Source of the DNA: Fidelibacterota bacterium
GTDB taxonomy: Bacteria > Fidelibacterota > Fidelibacteria > Fidelibacterales > DSDE01
DNA: 8,453 nt
NCBI GenBank assembly: GCA_011049095.1
Contig: DSDE01000015.1
Span: forward strand, 1 to 8,453
Reading direction: 5' to 3'
Positions within the stretch are counted from its first letter, which is position 1, and every line of letters begins with the position of its first letter. A program made the translations under genes and the position numbers. The notes beneath the pieces were generated by a model. It was not told the DNA's origin. It searched no databases and worked only from the letters and a program-made list of their open reading frames with translations. Positions 1 to 5,786 of this stretch are shown here, in pieces.

Positions 1-147
1 AAGCATTCAATCAATAAAGAATGCGCGCTGTCAGCTTTGTTAGAATAAGTCAGAAGTATGTCCCTTTTCCGGCCTGTGGGAATTCGCTTCCACTCCCAAT
101 AGAAAAGCAGCTTGATGAGATAGAGAGTGGTAAAAATGCTTATTCTC

Positions 148-153
148 TATAAT
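148..153 (+). promoter_or_regulatory. Candidate -10 box upstream of the hydrogenase operon
   Basis: A perfect TATAAT lies about 45 bases before the first possible start codon of hydC. No good -35 hexamer sits 16-18 bases upstream; the nearest TTG-type hexamer (TTGATG at 112-117) is 30 bases away. If this is a promoter it is either activator-dependent or weak. I see no clear Rex-type operator (TTGTTAA-N4-TTAACAA) in the leader. The rest of 1-196 has no recognisable gene. A 6-bp inverted repeat, GCATTC (3-8) and GAATGC (19-24), is present but could be chance. Confidence 0.35.
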
Positions 154-196
154 ACAACAACTTAAATGATGGAAAAAGTTTGGCACAGAAAATGTC

Positions 197-697
197 ATGA
201 AGACTGCGATGATAAATGAGAGGAGAAAATTGTTGGAGCTTTTTAAAAACTACAAAGAGGGCGATGCCTCATCGCTGATTCCAATGATGCAGGACGTACA
301 GGATCAATACGGTTATCTTCCTGAGGAAGAGATGGTAAAACTGGCTCGCTTTACCCATCTGCCGGTAGCCCGAATATATGGTGTCGCATCATTTTATAAT
401 CAATTTCGGCTGCGTCCTTTGGGAAAATATGTCATTCGGGTCTGCCGCGGCACTGCCTGCCATGTGAAAGGAAGCCTCGATATCCTCCGCATTCTGGAGT
501 CAGAATTGGGGATCAAGGCGGGGGAAACAAGCAAAGATTTGAATTTTACCATTGAAACCGTAGCCTGCATTGGCGCCTGCTCGATTGCTCCTGTCATCGC
601 TATAAATGATGAATTTCATGGCGGACTGACCGCCAAATCACTGAGCAAGCTTGTCAGCCGCTATAAAAAAATGGTGCAAAAGGAGCGGAAACAATGA
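197..697 (+). CDS. hydC: NADH-dependent [FeFe]-hydrogenase, NuoE-like [2Fe-2S] subunit (HydC)
   Basis: This is the small electron-transfer subunit of a trimeric HydABC/Hnd-type soluble hydrogenase, homologous to complex I NuoE. Residues about 10-70 are the helical NuoE domain (YGYLPEEEMVKLA, IYGVASFYNQF). Residues about 78-160 are a thioredoxin-like ferredoxin with all four [2Fe-2S] cysteines: C83 and C88 in CRGTAC, C124 and C128 in CIGAC. The length of 166 aa is normal. The last four bases overlap the start of hydB (ATGA), so translation is probably coupled. The true start is uncertain. ATG 197 has no nearby ribosome binding site, while AGGAG at 221-225 sits just before in-frame TTG codons at 230 and 233; ATG 209 is also in frame. 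A TTG start would give about 154-155 aa and lose no domain. The family assignment is firm. Whether the complex bifurcates electrons or only exchanges them with NAD(H) cannot be read from this subunit. Confidence 0.93.
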   Translation: MKTAMINERRKLLELFKNYKEGDASSLIPMMQDVQDQYGYLPEEEMVKLARFTHLPVARIYGVASFYNQFRLRPLGKYVIRVCRGTACHVKGSLDILRILESELGIKAGETSKDLNFTIETVACIGACSIAPVIAINDEFHGGLTAKSLSKLVSRYKKMVQKERKQ

Positions 698-2679
698 GAT
701 TTATTGATTATTATGAACAAAAAAAGAGTGCCGATGAGCCGCCTGCCGGAAGATTTATTGTTGAAGCTTTAGAAAATTTTTCTGCCGATCAACAGAGTGA
801 AAGCGAGATCCAGCAGGTTCGCAAATCAGTGCTCCTGGAGAATATCTCAGAGCCGGCCATTCTCATTGGAATGGGCACCTGCGGACTGGCAAACGGCGCA
901 AATAAAGTTATGGAAGCCATTGAAAAAGAGCTGGAAAAACACCAGATATCTGCAAAGCTGATCCCAGTGGGTTGCGTTGGCTACTGCGCAAAAGAGGTGA
1001 TTGTAGACATCAAGCGCCCTGGCGAGCTGCGCATCAGCTATGCCCAGGTTAAAGTAACAGACGTTCCTGCCCTCATTGAAAGCACGCTTGTGAAAAATGA
1101 GATCTACCACGAAAAGCTGCTGGGAGTTTACTATCCCGATGGGGCACTGATGGATGAAAATCTTCCCGATATCAATTCTATCCCTTTTTTCCGCAACCAG
1201 CAAAAAGTGGTTTTGGCCAACTGTGGTGTGATAGACCCTGAAAATATAGATGCCTATCTGGCACGCGGCGGTTATCAGGCTTTGCACAAAGCCCTAATAA
1301 CACAGAGCCCTGATAACGTGATTCAGGAAGTAATCGATGCCGGTCTCCGCGGACGAGGCGGCGGTGGCTTCCCTGCCGGAAAAAAATGGCACTTTGCCCG
1401 CAACACCAAAGCAGACCAGAAATACCTTATCTGCAATGCCGATGAAGGAGACCCCGGCGCATTTATGGACAGAGCTGTTTTGGAGGGTGATCCTCATCGC
1501 GTTGTAGAAGGCATGATTATCGCCGCCTATGCTATCGGCGCCTCCGAAGGCTATGTTTACTGCCGAGCCGAATACCCTCTGGCAATCAAGCGTCTGGAAA
1601 AGACCATAGCGCAAGCCAAAGAATATGGCCTTCTTGGTGAAAAGATTATGGGGTCCGATTTCTCCTTCAACCTAAAGATAAAAAAAGGCGCAGGCGCATT
1701 TGTCTGCGGAGAAGAGACAGCGCTGATTCATTCCATCGAAGGGAAACGGGGAATGCCCCGACCCCGACCACCTTTCCCAGCAGTGAGCGGACTCTTTGGC
1801 AAACCAACTATTATCAATAATGTAGAAACCCTGGCCAATATTCCGGCCCTCATCAACAATGGTGCCCAATGGTACACCGGAATTGGCACCGACAACAGCA
1901 AAGGCACCAAGATTTTTGCCCTCTCCGGAAAAATTGTCAATACAGGACTGGTAGAAGTGCCGATGGGTGTGACCCTGAGGAAAATTATTTTTGATATTGG
2001 CGGCGGCATTCCAGATGGAAAAAAATTCAAAGCCGTGCAGATTGGCGGTCCCTCAGGTGGCGCCCTGCCTGAATCAGTCATTGATACGCCGGTGGATTAT
2101 GAATCCCTGAAATCTGTGGGCGCAATAATGGGCAGCGGTGGACTGGTTGTAATGGACGAAAGCACCTGCATGGTGGACCTGGCTAAGTACTTCATGACCT
2201 TTATCCAAAGTGAATCCTGCGGAAAATGTATCCCTTGCCGCGAAGGAACCAAGCGCCTTCTGGAAATCCTTGAGCGCCTTACCCACAGCTATAAAAGCGA
2301 GCGGAATCCCGAAGAAGCGCTTCTCCGCTTCCAGGGGATGATGTATCTTGAGCGCCTGGCTGATGTCATAAAAAATACCAGCCTCTGCGGCCTGGGACAA
2401 ACTGCCGCCAATCCCGTCATCAGCACGCTTCGCTATTTTCGTGCAGAATATGAAGCCCACCTCTATGACCGCAAATGCCCATCCGGACACTGCCGCGAGC
2501 TTCTCACCTATTTTATTGACACCTCAAAATGTACGGGATGTACACTATGTGCAATCAAGTGCCCCGAAAATGCCATCATCGGAGAAAAGAAAGGGCCTCA
2601 TTACATCATTGATGAGCGCTGTGTCCGCTGTGATCAATGTCGGGTAAACTGCAATTATGACGCCATTTATGTGCGATAG
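694..2679 (+). CDS. hydB: NADH-dependent [FeFe]-hydrogenase, NuoF-like flavoprotein subunit (HydB)
   Basis: This FMN-containing subunit would exchange electrons with NAD(H). Domains in order: a thioredoxin-like [2Fe-2S] domain at about 53-135; the NuoF core at about 195-500 with the flavin/NADH glycine-rich motif GRGGGGFPAGKKW (220-232), CNADEGDPGAFMDR (247-260) and GAGAFVCGEETALIHSIEG (332-350); the SLBB-like segment at about 405-470; and the N3-type [4Fe-4S] site (C509, C512, C515, C565). A CPSGHC segment (C595, C600), typical of this subfamily, precedes a C-terminal two-cluster ferredoxin with C613, C616, C619, C623 and C643, C646, C649, C653. The 661 aa length fits HydB/HndC proteins with these extensions. 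The N-terminal domain keeps only three of the four usual cysteines (C63, C94, C98); the first position is glycine (GMGTC), a form I recall in part of this family. AGGAG at 681-685 is 8 bases from the ATG. The start overlaps the hydC stop, and hydA begins 11 bases after the end. Confidence 0.95.
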   Translation: MRFIDYYEQKKSADEPPAGRFIVEALENFSADQQSESEIQQVRKSVLLENISEPAILIGMGTCGLANGANKVMEAIEKELEKHQISAKLIPVGCVGYCAKEVIVDIKRPGELRISYAQVKVTDVPALIESTLVKNEIYHEKLLGVYYPDGALMDENLPDINSIPFFRNQQKVVLANCGVIDPENIDAYLARGGYQALHKALITQSPDNVIQEVIDAGLRGRGGGGFPAGKKWHFARNTKADQKYLICNADEGDPGAFMDRAVLEGDPHRVVEGMIIAAYAIGASEGYVYCRAEYPLAIKRLEKTIAQAKEYGLLGEKIMGSDFSFNLKIKKGAGAFVCGEETALIHSIEGKRGMPRPRPPFPAVSGLFGKPTIINNVETLANIPALINNGAQWYTGIGTDNSKGTKIFALSGKIVNTGLVEVPMGVTLRKIIFDIGGGIPDGKKFKAVQIGGPSGGALPESVIDTPVDYESLKSVGAIMGSGGLVVMDESTCMVDLAKYFMTFIQSESCGKCIPCREGTKRLLEILERLTHSYKSERNPEEALLRFQGMMYLERLADVIKNTSLCGLGQTAANPVISTLRYFRAEYEAHLYDRKCPSGHCRELLTYFIDTSKCTGCTLCAIKCPENAIIGEKKGPHYIIDERCVRCDQCRVNCNYDAIYVR

Positions 2680-2690
2680 GAGAAGCTGAA

Positions 2691-4403
2691 ATGAATATTT
2701 CGATTAACAACAAAAATGTCTGGGCTGGTCCAGGCGAGACCATTCTCCAGGTAGCCAACCGGGAAGGAATAAAAATTCCAACCCTATGCTATCTGAAAGA
2801 ATTCAGCCCTACCGGCAGTTGCCGCATCTGTGTCGTGGAAAATGAGCAAAATGGACAATTGGTGCCAAGCTGCGCTTTCCCTATCTATGAAGGAATGCAG
2901 GTTCAAACCAATTCACCCAAAGTACGTCGCAGCCGGAAAACTATCATCGAGCTGCTCATTGCCAATCATCCCCAGGACTGCCTGGTATGTGTCCGCAACG
3001 GCAACTGCACCTTGCAGGACCTGGCTGCTGAATATGGCGTTCGTGAGCACCGGTATCGTGGCGAGAGACGAAAAGGCAAGCTGGACTTAGCCTCCCCTTC
3101 AATCGAGCGAGACCCGGAAAAATGTATTCTTTGCGGACGTTGTGTCCGAATGTGCCACGAAATCCAAAATGTTGGCGCTATCGATTTTATGAATCGCGGT
3201 TTTAACTCACAGGTGGCTCCGGCTTTGGACCGCAGCCTAAATACAGTCGCCTGTGTTAATTGTGGACAATGTATCGTGGTATGCCCTGTGGGAGCCTTAA
3301 GAGAAAAGAGTTCCCAGAAACCTATCTGGGAAGCAATCAATGATCCTGAAAAAATCGTCGTGGCGCAAATTGCACCCGCCGTCAGGGTCGCCCTTGGAGA
3401 AGAATTTGGAATGGAGCCGGGAACCATCGTCACCGGAAAAATCGTGGCAGCGTTGCGCCGCCTGGGAATTGAAGTTGTTTTCGACACCAATTTCGGTGCA
3501 GACCTCACCATCATCGAAGAAGCCTCTGAACTTCTTCGACGTATTCAGCTTGGCGGTGAATTGCCGATGATTACCTCCTGCAGTCCCGGCTGGGTCAAAT
3601 ATCTGGAGCACTTTTACCCCGACCTCATTGGCCACCTCTCATCGTGTAAATCGCCTCACGAAATGGAAGGTGCTCTGGTAAAAAGCTACTACGCAAAAAA
3701 AATCGGTGTGGACCCCAATCGCCTATTCGTTGTTTCAATTATGCCCTGCACAGCTAAGAAATTTGAAGCCCAGCGCCCGGAACTAGGCAGCGATCAACCC
3801 GATGTGGATGCCGTAGTTACCACCAGAGAGCTGGCGAGAATGCTAAGAACAGCCGGTGTGGATTTTAGCCGCCTTCCCGATGAACCTTTTGACGACCCGA
3901 TGGGAGAAAGTACCGGTGCAGGCACTATTTTTGGTGTGGCCGGCGGTGTGATGGAAGCTGCAATCCGTACAGCCCGCTACTACCTCACCGGTCATGATAT
4001 GGATTTTATCGAATTTACACCCATCCGCGGCCTCGATGGCGTTAAAGCTGCCGAAGTCAATCTCAATGGAAATATACTTCGAGTGGCAGCTATCAATGGC
4101 CTAAAAAATATGGAACGCTTTCTCGAAGACATACGAGAAAAAAAGAGTGCTTTTCACTTTATTGAAGTGATGGCCTGCCCAGGCGGATGCATCAATGGCG
4201 GTGGTCAGCCTCTTCCATACGATCCCGAAAAAGTACGAAAACGGGCAGAAGCCATCTATCACCTCGACCGCACAATGCCAAAACGCGCATCCCATCACAA
4301 TGAGGCTATCCAGAAACTCTATGAGGAATTTATAGGTGAGCCCGGAGGGAAAACTGCACACCAGATCTTGCATACCCACTACATCGAAAGAGAAGCATTT
4401 TAA
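2691..4403 (+). CDS. hydA: [FeFe]-hydrogenase catalytic subunit (HydA)
   Basis: This is the H2-converting subunit. The N-terminus is a plant-type [2Fe-2S] domain (C33, C44, C47, C61), followed by a His-ligated [4Fe-4S] site (H93, C97, C100, C106) and two ferredoxin [4Fe-4S] clusters (C145, C148, C151, C155; C188, C191, C194, C198). The H-cluster domain runs from about 220 to the end. It contains L1 TSCSPGW (295-301), L2 MPCTAKKFE (351-359, C353) and L3 EVMACPGGCINGGGQ (492-506, C496 and C500), and ends with the family's HTHY tail. The four-residue proton path known from Clostridium pasteurianum CpI appears kept (E277, E280, C297, S317 by ungapped alignment). The oddity is S298, which falls where CpI has the ligand cysteine C300. 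At 570 aa it resembles CpI and HndD and lacks the extra C-terminal [2Fe-2S] domain of Thermotoga HydA. AGGAGA at 2678-2683 overlaps the hydB stop. No maturation genes (hydE, hydF, hydG) are in the window. Confidence 0.95.
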   Translation: MNISINNKNVWAGPGETILQVANREGIKIPTLCYLKEFSPTGSCRICVVENEQNGQLVPSCAFPIYEGMQVQTNSPKVRRSRKTIIELLIANHPQDCLVCVRNGNCTLQDLAAEYGVREHRYRGERRKGKLDLASPSIERDPEKCILCGRCVRMCHEIQNVGAIDFMNRGFNSQVAPALDRSLNTVACVNCGQCIVVCPVGALREKSSQKPIWEAINDPEKIVVAQIAPAVRVALGEEFGMEPGTIVTGKIVAALRRLGIEVVFDTNFGADLTIIEEASELLRRIQLGGELPMITSCSPGWVKYLEHFYPDLIGHLSSCKSPHEMEGALVKSYYAKKIGVDPNRLFVVSIMPCTAKKFEAQRPELGSDQPDVDAVVTTRELARMLRTAGVDFSRLPDEPFDDPMGESTGAGTIFGVAGGVMEAAIRTARYYLTGHDMDFIEFTPIRGLDGVKAAEVNLNGNILRVAAINGLKNMERFLEDIREKKSAFHFIEVMACPGGCINGGGQPLPYDPEKVRKRAEAIYHLDRTMPKRASHHNEAIQKLYEEFIGEPGGKTAHQILHTHYIEREAF

Positions 4404-4416
4404 AATGGAGAATACA

Positions 4417-4812
4417 ATGACAAAAGTACTTTTGATTGATGACGATTATGATATGATTGAGCTCTATAAACCCTTTCTGGAAAAACACGGTTTTCAGGTA
4501 GAGGCAGCCTATGGAAGCGAAGAGGGACTTGAGAAATACAAAGCTTTTCGGCCTGATGTGGTCTTTTGCGATGTAGTTATGGAGCATTTCGACAGCGGAT
4601 TTGTACTGGTGCACCGCTTCAGAAACCTTATCGAAGGGCATAAACCCTTTATCGTAATTTTCACCAGCACCGGACACGAAACCGGCTACCGCTTCTCAAC
4701 TCAAACCAATGAAGAGCGCAAATGGATTAATGCCGATGATTACCTGGAAAAGCCTATCTCACCCAACGACCTTTTCCAGTATCTGAAAGAAAAGGTTCTC
4801 AAACAACACTGA
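4417..4812 (+). CDS. Stand-alone response-regulator receiver protein
   Basis: This is a CheY-like phosphoacceptor domain of 131 aa with no output domain. The acidic pocket is D8, D9 and D10 in LLIDDD, the likely phosphorylation site is D52 (VVFCDVV), the switch Thr/Ser is T83/S84 (IFTST), and the conserved lysine is K112 in the LEKPIS motif. Residues 88-108 (TGYRFSTQTNEERKWINADD) form a longer-than-usual loop between beta4 and beta5. An in-frame ATG at 4405 exists, but ATG 4417 is preferred because GGAG (4407-4410) lies 6 bases before it. The open frame extends back into hydA and gives no sensible extra domain. The gene starts 13 bases after the hydA stop and shares the terminator that follows, so it is probably the last gene of the hydrogenase operon. 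The kinase partner and output are not in the window. A role in controlling the hydrogenase is inferred from position only. Confidence 0.88.
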   Translation: MTKVLLIDDDYDMIELYKPFLEKHGFQVEAAYGSEEGLEKYKAFRPDVVFCDVVMEHFDSGFVLVHRFRNLIEGHKPFIVIFTSTGHETGYRFSTQTNEERKWINADDYLEKPISPNDLFQYLKEKVLKQH

Positions 4813-4841
4813 CCCTCCTTACCCTACGGGTTATTATAGAT

Positions 4842-4875
4842 AAAAAGCCGGAGTCTCTGCTCCGGCTTTTTATTA
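4842..4875 (+). terminator. Rho-independent terminator of the hydrogenase operon
   Basis: A perfect 12-bp stem, AAAAAGCCGGAG (4842-4853) with CTCCGGCTTTTT (4860-4871), has a 6-base loop and a T-rich tail. It lies 29 bases after the receiver stop codon and closes the hydCBA-receiver transcript. Confidence 0.9.
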
Positions 4876-4884
4876 TTTGAAACC

Positions 4885-4909
4885 TCACAAAAGCTTCCAG
4901 CTTTTGTGA
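4885..4909. repeat. Perfect 11-bp inverted repeat after the operon terminator
   Basis: TCACAAAAGCT (4885-4895) and AGCTTTTGTGA (4899-4909) pair perfectly around a 3-base spacer. No T-tract follows on the + strand, so it is not a standard terminator. A smaller related hairpin, TCACA-GTTTT-TGTGA, is at 4980-4994. It could be a second transcript-end hairpin, a protein-binding palindrome or chance. The stretch 4910-5016 has no gene I can support. Confidence 0.6.
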
Positions 4910-5016
4910 AAGGGTATATCTTCATACTAAACAGCCTCTTGCCCCACTTATCATATTGGATAATAGCTCGGACTGGGGCTCACAGTTTTTGTGATGACTT
5001 ATTTTTCTATCCAAAT

Positions 5017-5042
5017 AAAAAAGCGAACCGAAGTCCGCTTTT
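5017..5042 (-). terminator. UUCG-capped terminator of tRNA-Leu
   Basis: Read on the minus strand, AAAAGCGGAC pairs with GTTCGCTTTT (one G-U pair) around a TTCG tetraloop closed by C-G, the very stable cUUCGg form. The stem runs into a run of six T. It starts four bases after the tRNA 3' end (5047). Confidence 0.85.
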
Positions 5043-5046
5043 AATG

Positions 5047-5129
5047 TGCCCGGGGCGAGACTCGAACTCGCACCTCCGTCGGAGACTAGACCCTGAACCT
5101 AGCGCGTCTGCCAATTTCACCACCCGGGC
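5047..5129 (-). tRNA. tRNA-Leu, anticodon CAG
   Basis: The minus strand folds as a class II tRNA. The 7-bp acceptor GCCCGGG/CCCGGGC is perfect. The D arm has GUG/CGC with the AAAUUGGCAGA loop. The anticodon stem CUAGG/UCUAG carries the loop UUCAGGG (anticodon CAG, reading CUG). A long variable arm (CUCC-GAC-GGAG) and a T arm GCGAG-UUCGAGU-CUCGC complete the fold. The discriminator base is A. CCA is not encoded (CATT follows), so it must be added enzymatically. The sequence closely resembles Escherichia coli tRNA-Leu(CAG) in layout. It is 83 nt and has no split or intron. It is a lone tRNA with its own candidate promoter and terminator. Confidence 0.96.
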
Positions 5130-5148
5130 TGCTGTCAAAAAGCTGAGG

Positions 5149-5177
5149 AATTTAAACGAAAAAATGAATGTGAACAA
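5149..5177 (-). promoter_or_regulatory. Candidate promoter of tRNA-Leu
   Basis: On the minus strand TTGTTC (5172-5177) and TAAATT (5149-5154) are separated by exactly 17 bases. Initiation about 7 bases past the -10 would leave a leader of roughly 13 bases before the tRNA. The match to consensus is moderate, and the flanking DNA is very A+T-rich. Confidence 0.4.
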
Positions 5178-5444
5178 ATAAAAAATTATTAAAATTAGAT
5201 AATTATTCAGGTTTAGCTTCAGGGTATCAGTGCATCATGCTTATCATCAGATAAGTCAATAAAACTAAACCACTGCTGTCCTAAATAATATGGAAAGCAA
5301 ATTTCAGTGTTTTGTTTACAACGGGTTAAAAGATTAGAATCGTGAATTCTCTTTTAGCCCCCCAAGTTTTCATTCACTCTTTCTATTATTTCATTCTTAA
5401 TTTGGCTTGATCCATCAGGAGACGGACAGGTCCAAATTTGGCAA
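5178..5444. other. A+T-rich intergenic region with a nested inverted-repeat structure
   Basis: I see no gene here on either strand. GGTTTAG (5210-5216) pairs with CTAAACC (5265-5271), enclosing a hairpin CTTATC-ATCA-GATAAG (5240-5255). A 10-bp palindrome CCAAATTTGG is at 5432-5441. No known riboswitch or small-RNA motif is evident. The short plus-strand open frame that begins at 5407 runs through the repeat cluster and has no protein-like features. Confidence 0.5.
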
Positions 5445-5513
5445 CACTTCGACTCCGCTCAGTGACCGCACTTCGACCCTTCGACAAGCTCAGGATACCA
5501 CTCCGCTCAGTGA
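5445..5513. repeat. Cluster of three short palindromic intergenic repeats
   Basis: Copy 1 is CACTTCGACTCCGCTCAGTG (5445-5464). Copy 2 is CCTTCGACAAGCTCAGGA (5478-5495), preceded by CACTTCGA at 5469-5476. Copy 3 is CACTCCGCTCAGTG (5499-5512), equal to copy 1 without TTCGA. Each copy has complementary ends (CACT/AGTG or CCT/AGG). I recall the same core, TTCGAC-N4-GCTCAG, as a dispersed intergenic repeat in many bacterial genomes, often near gene ends or degraded genes. Spacing is irregular and unit length is short, so this is not a CRISPR array. Confidence 0.75.
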
Positions 5514-5786
5514 TATAGGTGCGGTTGGAAAAATGTCCCCCCAATGCTCAGCTTCTCCACTGAATTCTACGCCTTTAGTTCACAATATCAGAAATTAAGT
5601 GGAAAAGTAGTCCTGAAAGCAGCATACTAAAAAGTGCAGTCTTGTATGAACAATTAATAGACAGGATTGCTGGACAAAATTTAGCAGCAGGAAAGAGAGG
5701 AAAAAATAGCTAAAACAGCAGGATTTGCCCGAGCTACCGGAGCCAGTGCAGGCAGCACGTCCACAAGTGACGAAACCAAAAAAGAG

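Noticed and set aside
1..48. Open frame at the left edge ending in TAA at 46-48 (KHSINKECALSALLE)
   Set aside because: Only 15 codons are visible and other frames are equally uninformative, so it cannot be called a partial gene.
181..196. Sigma-54-like promoter (TGGCAC-N5-ATGT)
   Set aside because: The -24 half matches but the -12 half lacks the required GC (it reads GT), and it would place the transcript start inside the first ATG candidate.
847..3635. Several minus-strand open frames of 65-182 codons across hydB and hydA
   Set aside because: They lie antisense to well-conserved genes and have no domain resemblance, a common effect of codon composition.
4906..5181. Plus-strand open frame of 91 codons
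   Set aside because: It runs antisense through tRNA-Leu and its terminator; the peptide is the complement of the tRNA.
5445..5513. Possible CRISPR array
   Set aside because: The three units differ in length and sequence, spacing is irregular and short, and no cas gene is present.
5407..5598. Plus-strand open frame of 63 codons
   Set aside because: Its middle is translated palindromic repeat (STPLSDRTSTLRQAQDTTPLSD), with no ribosome binding site or family resemblance.
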